Positions 7,353-12,105 of a stretch of DNA of 12,105 nucleotides are shown piece by piece. The position numbers were made by a program, and so were the translations under genes. Source of the stretch: Acidobacteriota bacterium (GTDB taxonomy: Bacteria > Acidobacteriota > Terriglobia > UBA7540); contig JAKAWN010000193.1 of the NCBI GenBank assembly GCA_021827245.1, forward strand, positions 1-12,105, read 5' to 3'. The notes under the pieces are model-generated. The model was not told the DNA's origin and did not search any database. It worked only from the letters and a program-made list of their open reading frames with translations. Each line of letters starts with the position of its first letter. The first letter of the stretch is position 1.

Positions 7353-8741
7353 TCAGCGCGGCCCTATTTTGTAAAGGCCAGCCCCGTGTGGATTGATCTC
7401 GGCCGAAAACTGCCCGTTATAATTGCCCAGGTTCTCTTTTTTCCACAGGTCGCGAACCGCGGCCTTTCCGGTTATTCCCAGCTCGCGCCACGTCACTGTG
7501 ATTTCTTCGGGCGCCCTGCCGAGGTTGAAGAGGGCAACGTATTTCCCCCTGGTGCGGGGAACGTCCGCGACCCAGGCGATTTGCATGCCGCGCGTAAAGA
7601 GCAGATGATTGCCGGTACTGTGCTGATCTACGGCCAGGACTTCTTGATTGGTCAGCAGCGACAGCGTGAACGGATCGAGAGTGGGCAGGTCGCCTCCCAT
7701 CATCAGCGGGGAGCGAAAAATCGACCACAGTGTCATCATCGTGATCTGCTCGTCGTGGGTCAGACGGGTAAGGTGCGGACCGTTTTTAAACCCGCGGAGA
7801 CGCAACAGCCCAAGCGGCAGCATATCGGCGTCCGGCCAATGATTCGGCCCGATGTTAGGCGCCCACAGGCGGCAATATCCGAACTGGTCACGTAGTTCCG
7901 GCCAGTTGTCCCACATGTCATTCGAGATGCGCCACATCTGCGAATAGTGCTCGACGTTGGCTGCCTCGCACAGCGGCGTCGGGCCGGGCGAAAGGCTCAG
8001 AACCATCGGCCGGCCGGAGTGGTCCATGGCACGGCGGAGCGCCTCGATTTCGGGAGCGTGGTAAACCTCGCCGAACGGGTCCTCAGCCCGGCTCATGTCA
8101 TCCGCTTTGATGAAGTCTACGCCCCAACTCGCATAAAGCTTGGCAAGCGAATTGTAGTAGGCCTGCCCGGCAGGCTTTAAAACATCAACGCCGTACATCG
8201 CGTCAGACCATGAGCAGGTGTTCAGCAGGTTGGCGATGTCGCGGGCGTGTGCGTTGGTTCCAAGGATGGGAAGATTTTCCTCCACAGCGGCGCGGGGTAT
8301 GCCACGCATGATGTGAATGCCGAATTTCAAACCCAGGGAGTGCACGTAGTCCGCGAGCGGCTTGAATCCCTCTCCGTCGGCCGCGGAAGGGAAGCGATTG
8401 GTGGCTGGCAGGAGCCTGCCGTATGCGTCCATGGCGGGAGTGCCTTTGACCTGACCGCTCGGATAGTACCAGTAATAGTCGATCACGATGTACTTCCATC
8501 CGTAGATTGCGAGATGGTCAGCCATGTATCGGGCGTTAGCTCTGACTTGCTGTTCGTTAACGTCGCCGCCGTAACTGTCGTAGCTATTCCAGCCCATGGG
8601 CGGCGTGGGGGCCAGGCCGGCTGAAGGCGCCTTGCTCCTCTCGCTTGCTGAAGCTGAACTCTTGCCGATTAGAAGCAGCCCCGCGCTGATAGCCATAGCC
8701 ACCGCCACCAGCAGGATAAAGCGAAATCGAGTTGGTCTCAT
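7353..8741 (-). CDS. Exported GH27-type glycosidase (alpha-galactosidase-like)
   Basis: Read from ATG 8741 this is a 462-residue protein with an N-terminal signal or anchor segment (hydrophobic, about residues 7-26), followed by a GH27 barrel that starts with the hallmark PPMGWNSY (48-55; Trp51 would stack on the sugar). The nucleophile is probably Asp214 in FIKADD and the acid/base Asp275 in WRISND, with Arg271 four residues before it as in human alpha-galactosidase A. A small C-terminal beta domain follows from about residue 375. The D-D-x-W motif is replaced by D88-Y-Y-W, and the position where animal enzymes have a C-E-W-P loop reads SLSPG (249-253), so substrate choice may differ. Longer starts exist at GTG 8759 and ATG 8756, but GGAGGT at 8748-8753 lies six bases before ATG 8741 and would be inside the longer forms. 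Hydrolysis of galactosides or beta-L-arabinopyranosides outside the cytoplasm is inferred. Confidence 0.9.
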   Translation of the reverse strand: MRPTRFRFILLVAVAMAISAGLLLIGKSSASASERSKAPSAGLAPTPPMGWNSYDSYGGDVNEQQVRANARYMADHLAIYGWKYIVIDYYWYYPSGQVKGTPAMDAYGRLLPATNRFPSAADGEGFKPLADYVHSLGLKFGIHIMRGIPRAAVEENLPILGTNAHARDIANLLNTCSWSDAMYGVDVLKPAGQAYYNSLAKLYASWGVDFIKADDMSRAEDPFGEVYHAPEIEALRRAMDHSGRPMVLSLSPGPTPLCEAANVEHYSQMWRISNDMWDNWPELRDQFGYCRLWAPNIGPNHWPDADMLPLGLLRLRGFKNGPHLTRLTHDEQITMMTLWSIFRSPLMMGGDLPTLDPFTLSLLTNQEVLAVDQHSTGNHLLFTRGMQIAWVADVPRTRGKYVALFNLGRAPEEITVTWRELGITGKAAVRDLWKKENLGNYNGQFSAEINPHGAGLYKIGPR

Positions 8742-8773
8742 CGACTTACCTCCCATCACCCATCAGGCGGCAA

Positions 8774-8802
8774 ATTAAACCATCATCACGGTCACAAAGC
8801 AA
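8774..8802 (-). promoter_or_regulatory. Candidate promoter of the GH27 glycosidase gene
   Basis: On the minus strand TTGCTT (8797-8802, 3 of 6 to -35) and TTTAAT (8774-8779, 5 of 6 to -10) are separated by 17 bases. Transcription would start near 8767, about 25 bases before the ATG at 8741, with GGAGGT in the leader. The fit in spacing and position is better than the hexamer scores alone suggest. Confidence 0.4.
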
Positions 8803-8811
8803 GATGACCGT
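8788..8811. promoter_or_regulatory. Candidate operator: 7-bp inverted repeat over the -35 of the GH27 gene
   Basis: ACGGTCA (8788-8794) and TGACCGT (8805-8811) form a perfect inverted repeat with a 10-base spacer. Half-site centres are 17 bases apart, and the putative -35 hexamer lies in the spacer. A dimeric regulator bound here would block RNA polymerase. No regulator gene is seen in the window, and I did not notice a second copy of the site. Confidence 0.4.
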
Positions 8812-9015
8812 TGCATCGCTCGCTTAAAATAACGAGAATAAGGGCCGAAGGTACGGTCTTACACCGGCTTTGAGTTCGGTACGTAGAGCCTCTGCCCGGT
8901 GCAACGGCCTTGCAGCGGCTCGCTCCCTTCGAATGGTACAAGTCCTCACCGGGCGCGCTGCGTTTGGCGCGACCATGGAAGTTCGGCAACCCTGCAATGG
9001 AAGTCAGTGACGGTT

Positions 9016-9975
9016 ATGTTTGAAAGAGTTTTCTTCAAAGATGGGCGTCTCCGCCCCTTTTTCCGCCTCCTCGTTTCTGTGGTGGGGATTCTCACGGTGG
9101 TCACCACCGTGAGCTTTGTCGCTGTGAGCATGCCTGCCCCTTTTGGCCCGCTGTCGCGCGAGCTGGCCCTCTTGTTCTGGCTTAACCTGCTTTTATTGCC
9201 GGTACTGCTGGGCTTGTACGCGATGCTCACCCGGCTTTTGGAGCGTCGGCCGCTTGGCTCGGTAGGGTTTGCGTTTCACCCGCGATGGAAAAGTGAACTG
9301 GTGATGGGGTTGATTGCCGGAGCGGTCATGATGCTGGCGGTCGCAGGCGCGGAAGGATTGCTGGGGGTGGCGACGTTTTCTCTTACACCATCATCCGCCG
9401 GCGGAGTTGTTCTTGCCGGCTTGCTGTTTTTCCTGCTGTTTACGGTGGCTGCAGCCGTCGAGGAGCTGATGTTCCGGGGTTATCCCTTTCAGCGCCTGGT
9501 GGATGTTGGCGGCCCGGTTTTTGCCGCGATCGTGCTGTCGGCGCTGTTCGGTCTCGCTCACCTGAGGAATCCTTTCCACACCTGGATCTCGACGCTGAAC
9601 ACCGCCGTGGTGGGAGTTCTTCTGGCCATCTGCTATCTGCGGACGCGTGCTCTCTGGCTGCCGTTCGGCATCCATTTCGCGTGGAATATTGTACAGGGTT
9701 TCGTCCTCGGACTTCCCGTCAGCGGACTCAATTTCCCGGAATCGATCCTGCAAGCGAAAGTGAACGGACCGCGCTGGCTTACAGGTAGCGCGTATGGCCC
9801 CGAAGGGAGTATCCTAACATTAGGGATAATCCTGGCGGGAACGATATACTTTTTCGCCTCCAGGCGCATCTTTTCTACCAGGGAGATGTTGGACCTGGCC
9901 TTGGGTCCCGGGGGCGAAAGTGAAAAGGCGAAAAGGCTTCGTGGCCGGGCCACTGCCTCGGACGAAAGGCTTTAG
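9016..9975 (+). CDS. CPBP-family intramembrane metalloprotease (CAAX protease / Abi, PF02517 type)
   Basis: Read from ATG 9016 this is a 319-residue membrane protein with about eight hydrophobic segments. The CPBP motifs are all present: E149-E-L-M-F-R154 (the EExxxR motif), F178-G-L-A-H182 and H220-F-A-W-N224. In the family, Glu and His residues of these motifs form the metal site of an Rce1-like protease within the membrane. Bacterial members are linked to bacteriocin self-immunity or peptide processing, but many are uncharacterised and nothing here points to a substrate. The frame is open back to a GTG at 8899, but the added 39 residues look like translated non-coding DNA. A GTG at 9007, with GGAAG just before it, is a second possible start. 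The C-terminus is charged and probably cytoplasmic. The next gene begins 39 bases later on the same strand, so the two may be co-transcribed. Confidence 0.88.
   Translation: MFERVFFKDGRLRPFFRLLVSVVGILTVVTTVSFVAVSMPAPFGPLSRELALLFWLNLLLLPVLLGLYAMLTRLLERRPLGSVGFAFHPRWKSELVMGLIAGAVMMLAVAGAEGLLGVATFSLTPSSAGGVVLAGLLFFLLFTVAAAVEELMFRGYPFQRLVDVGGPVFAAIVLSALFGLAHLRNPFHTWISTLNTAVVGVLLAICYLRTRALWLPFGIHFAWNIVQGFVLGLPVSGLNFPESILQAKVNGPRWLTGSAYGPEGSILTLGIILAGTIYFFASRRIFSTREMLDLALGPGGESEKAKRLRGRATASDERL
9091..9113. repeat. 23-base palindrome inside the CPBP protease gene
   Basis: Arms CTCACGGTGGT (9091-9101) and ACCACCGTGAG (9103-9113) are perfectly complementary around a single central C. It begins 75 bases into the coding region and encodes part of the first membrane segment (L-T-V-V-T-T-V-S). 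It could form a hairpin in the mRNA near the start, or be a by-product of Val/Thr codon use. Confidence 0.6.
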
Positions 9976-10014
9976 CAACGACGCATCGGAAGCGCCAAAG
10001 CGCGGGGTGAGCCC

Positions 10015-10878
10015 ATGAGTTACAGTAAGTACCTCTGGCGGCGCGCATTCGAGTTTTCCGTGGGGAATACCGAGCACAAATCCAGCGAGCGAATCTCACG
10101 CGGGTGGAGTTCGGGCAGACTTTGCGCTGCACTGGCATTGGCTTCTGTGGTGCTGCTGGTTGGCCCTTCCGTCGCCGCTGGGAAAAAGCTGTCGAACAAA
10201 GAACTGGGTCGGCTCCTCCTGATTCAGGGCCTGGACCGCGAGATCGCCGTGGCCAAGGTTGTTCTGCCGCGGGGAAAACACGGACTGTTTGTGAACGATA
10301 AAGGTGAGATTGACGAGGAGCGGGCCAAGCAACAACTCCGCGAGTACGGCCCCGCAATCCAGCCGGGCTTACCCGTCGAAATCACCAAGATCACGTTCAA
10401 GCCTCACCGAGTCATCTTTCAGATCAACAATGGCGGAAAAAGGCACAAGAAGTGGTATCAGCACATCGAGATCGGCATGGGCGGCATGATGCAGCCGATC
10501 GATCAGCAGCAGGACCAGAATCCCATCGCATTCGGATCTTCCATCACCTTGACCTTTCCTCAGGAAAAATCGCCAGATTTGAGTGTTGACCATGCCAAGA
10601 AACTCCTGAGCGCGGTGCTGGATTTCCATCGCAAGCTGCCAACGAAACTCTATTCGCCGAACGTGCCTGAAAAATTCAAGGTTGCTATCAAGAACCATCA
10701 GGTCCTCGTTGGAATGGACCGCGACGAGGTCCTTTCTGCCAAAGGCGTACCTTTCCGGAAAGTGAGTGAGGCCAAGCCGAACGGCGAAGAGACGGAAGAT
10801 TGGCTTTACGGCCTACCGCCCCACGTGCTCTTTGTTACCTTCAGCGGCAACACTGTCATCAGAGTTCACCAGTATTAG
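10015..10878 (+). CDS. Exported protein of unknown function with a BamE/SmpA-like C-terminal region
   Basis: I do not recognise this 287-residue protein as a named family. A hydrophobic stretch at about residues 35-55, ending near SVAA-GKK, looks like a signal peptide with an unusually long 34-residue leader, or a single membrane anchor. The middle (about 60-215) is mixed charged sequence with a Met/Gly/Gln-rich patch near residue 160-170. The last 65 residues read VGMDRDEVLSAKGVPFRK, then EDWLYG, then a strand ending FSGNTVIRV. That order (G-M-x-x-x-E-V, then G-x-P, then W-x-Y, then F-x-x-x-x-V) is the pattern of the BamE/SmpA fold, a small periplasmic domain known from outer-membrane assembly factors and lipoproteins. 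The fold suggestion is by eye. GGGGTGA at 10004-10010 precedes the ATG by four bases; GTG at 10060 is an alternative start that would shorten the leader. It follows the CPBP gene by 39 bases. The frame has no defects. Confidence 0.8.
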   Translation: MSYSKYLWRRAFEFSVGNTEHKSSERISRGWSSGRLCAALALASVVLLVGPSVAAGKKLSNKELGRLLLIQGLDREIAVAKVVLPRGKHGLFVNDKGEIDEERAKQQLREYGPAIQPGLPVEITKITFKPHRVIFQINNGGKRHKKWYQHIEIGMGGMMQPIDQQQDQNPIAFGSSITLTFPQEKSPDLSVDHAKKLLSAVLDFHRKLPTKLYSPNVPEKFKVAIKNHQVLVGMDRDEVLSAKGVPFRKVSEAKPNGEETEDWLYGLPPHVLFVTFSGNTVIRVHQY

Positions 10879-10885
10879 CTTTCTA

Positions 10886-10899
10886 ATCCGCTTTCGGAT
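10886..10899 (+). other. Short hairpin after the unknown exported-protein gene
   Basis: ATCCG (10886-10890) and CGGAT (10895-10899) form a 5-bp stem with a four-base loop, starting eight bases after the stop codon at 10878. There is no proper T-run behind it, so it is at best a weak terminator. Confidence 0.2.
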
Positions 10900-11069
10900 G
10901 CTTCTGTGCAGGAGGCCAAGTAGCTGCCAATCACCCCTCCACATCTTCAGCGGAAATTTCTCGACCTGCCACGTGGTGGCGCCGAACGGAACACCCCGTG
11001 CTCAGTGTCAGGCGTGCCAGATTCGAGTGTAACCAATGAGACTCCAGGAACGTCAAGAAGTAGGTCCCT

Positions 11070-11098
11070 TTCCCTTCTAAAAGGAAGTGTGGGATAAT
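11070..11098 (+). promoter_or_regulatory. Candidate extended -10 promoter for the RND adaptor gene
   Basis: GATAAT (11093-11098, 5 of 6) carries the TG-n extension at 11090-11092 and lies 17 bases after TTCCCT (11070-11075, 3 of 6 to -35). Transcription would start near 11105, giving a leader of about 22 bases that contains AGGAAA as ribosome binding site. This is the best-formed promoter in the window by eye. Confidence 0.45.
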
Positions 11099-11126
11099 TG
11101 CAGAGAACAACAGGAAACCAGCGTCA

Positions 11127-12105
11127 ATGATCCGAGTTGGTAAGATTCTCATTTCTATCGCATTTGTGTCTGTACTGGTTCTTGCCGGGTGCAGCGCCAA
11201 CGACACGCCTGCACAAGGGTCCAACGCCAGCGGGGCGATTGCGAGACCGCAGGACAATACCCCCGTTCCGGTCATGGTGGCCAAGGTTATGCGGAGCAGC
11301 ATCCCAATCGATTTAAGCGCCATCGGCACCGGCCAGGCCTACCAGACCGTTTCGGTTGAGTCGCAGGTTGCCGGTATCGTCAAGGAAGTCCATTACAAGC
11401 AAGGGCAGTTTGTCCGCAAAGGAGACTTGCTGGTCACGCTGGACAAGGATCCCTTCCTCGCCGCCCTTGCCCAGGCTGAGGCGGCGCTCGCCAGGGACAA
11501 GGCGCAGGAACAGCTTAGCCAGGTGGAACTCCAGCGCAGTGAAAAGCTTTACAAGCAAGGCATTGTTTCCCCGGAGCAGTACGACCAGGCTTTGGCAACT
11601 TCAACGGCCTCCCTGGCCACTGTCCGCGCCGACGAAGCTGCCATCCGGACAGAGAAAATCCAACTTTCCTATTGTTCCATCTATGCTCCGATCAGTGGTG
11701 TTACGGGCGCCCAGCTTATTTCTCCCGGAGCCACGGTGAAGGCCAATGACCTCCCGGTGCTTGTGGTGATCAACCAGGTTTCACCCATCTACGTCAATTT
11801 TTCTGTTCCTCAGCAGTATCTGGAGCCGATCAAGCGGTCGATGGCCAGATCCCGGTTGCTCGTTCGGGCCACTCCGCCGGGCGACGCTGACCCGGAAACC
11901 GGTGTTCTGACTTTCGTCAACAATACCGTTGACCCCGCCACCGGGACAATCGAGTTGATGGCCACGTTTTCCAACATCGATCATCATCTTTGGCCCGGCC
12001 AGTTCTCCAATGTGGTCCTTAAACTGGGTGAGCAACAAAACGTCTTGGTCGTCCCTTCAGAGGCGGTGCAGGCGGGGCAGCAAGGCGATTACGTTTTCGT
12101 GGAGA
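11127..12105 (+). CDS. RND efflux periplasmic adaptor (membrane fusion) lipoprotein, HlyD/AcrA/MdtA type (C-terminus cut by window edge)
   Basis: The frame starts at ATG 11127 and is open to the right edge, giving 326 residues of a family usually 370-420 long. It links an inner-membrane RND pump to an outer-membrane channel. A lipoprotein signal (hydrophobic residues 7-20, lipobox LAG-C22) anchors it in the inner membrane on the periplasmic side. Domains run in nested order: first lipoyl half at about 78-106 (VAGIVKEVHYKQGQFVRKGD), alpha-hairpin at about 110-180 rich in Ala/Glu/Gln, second lipoyl half at about 181-212 (SYCSIYAPISG), then the beta-barrel. The stretch VDPATGTIELMATFSN with LWPGQF after it is the typical AcrA/MdtA barrel signature. 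The pump gene is expected just beyond the edge. AGGAA near 11112-11116 lies about 11 bases before the ATG. The exported drug or metabolite cannot be told from this. Confidence 0.93.
   Translation, partial: MIRVGKILISIAFVSVLVLAGCSANDTPAQGSNASGAIARPQDNTPVPVMVAKVMRSSIPIDLSAIGTGQAYQTVSVESQVAGIVKEVHYKQGQFVRKGDLLVTLDKDPFLAALAQAEAALARDKAQEQLSQVELQRSEKLYKQGIVSPEQYDQALATSTASLATVRADEAAIRTEKIQLSYCSIYAPISGVTGAQLISPGATVKANDLPVLVVINQVSPIYVNFSVPQQYLEPIKRSMARSRLLVRATPPGDADPETGVLTFVNNTVDPATGTIELMATFSNIDHHLWPGQFSNVVLKLGEQQNVLVVPSEAVQAGQQGDYVFVE

Noticed and set aside
7161..7895. Plus-strand open frame of 244 codons overlapping the 3' part of the GH27 gene
   Set aside because: It is antisense to a gene with clear GH27 motifs, has no recognisable protein features, and is explained by the GC-rich codon pattern of the real gene.
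8742..8759. Longer starts of the GH27 protein at GTG 8759 or ATG 8756
   Set aside because: GGAGGT at 8748-8753 is ideally spaced for ATG 8741 and would be coding in the longer forms, which lack their own binding site.
8899..9015. N-terminal extension of the CPBP protein from GTG 8899
   Set aside because: The extra 39 residues are polar, unlike the family N-terminus, and span an inverted repeat; the ATG at 9016 gives the expected start just before the first membrane segment.
10931..11329. Minus-strand frame of 132 codons across the RND adaptor start
   Set aside because: It is antisense to the lipoprotein signal of the adaptor and across its promoter region, with no family pattern.
1..12105. 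A multi-gene defence, mobile or biosynthetic system
   Set aside because: No transposase, integrase, nuclease, toxin pair, CRISPR repeat or biosynthetic core enzyme was seen; the genes look like independent units with their own starts.

Overview
This GC-rich window of about 12 kb comes from a bacterial chromosome. The gene set fits a Gram-negative soil heterotroph, most likely an Acidobacteriota member: secreted clan GH-D glycosidases, an M50-CBS protease, an MgtC/DUF4010 membrane protein, a CPBP protease and an RND-type periplasmic adaptor with a lipobox. The phylum is inferred from gene content and general protein style and was not tested by any search. No rRNA, tRNA, CRISPR array, insertion sequence or phage gene was seen.

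Layout, left to right. A truncated RsbW-like anti-sigma kinase runs leftward off the window (1-336, minus). A divergent gap of about 230 bases separates it from a large secreted GH36/GH27-type glycosidase (564-3062). A 344-base non-coding stretch with nested inverted repeats and a candidate promoter follows. Next come a membrane-embedded site-2-type metalloprotease with paired CBS domains (3407-4567) and an exported SGNH/GDSL hydrolase (4781-5572). These converge on two minus-strand genes, an MgtC/SapB-DUF4010 membrane protein (5619-6887) and an exported GH27 glycosidase (7353-8741). The 465 bases between those two hold what looks like the C-terminal end of a decayed GGDEF domain. After a divergent gap with a candidate operator come a CPBP intramembrane protease (9016-9975) and an exported protein of unknown function (10015-10878), 39 bases apart and probably co-transcribed. 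An RND efflux adaptor lipoprotein (11127 onward) is cut by the right edge.

How the genes relate. Most look like single-gene units with their own ribosome binding sites, so this is a mosaic of independent functions and not one operon. The clearest shared theme is extracytoplasmic carbohydrate hydrolysis, carried by the two clan GH-D enzymes and perhaps helped by the SGNH hydrolase if that is a carbohydrate esterase. Both glycosidases keep the nucleophile and acid/base aspartates but have replaced the second Asp of the substrate-binding D-D-x-W motif, so their sugar specificity may not be plain alpha-galactoside. I found no convincing evidence for a new multi-gene system. The most check-worthy items are the altered glycosidase active sites, a 7-bp inverted repeat over the putative promoter of the GH27 gene, the GGDEF remnant, the insert in the C-terminal domain of the large glycosidase, and the unassigned exported protein.
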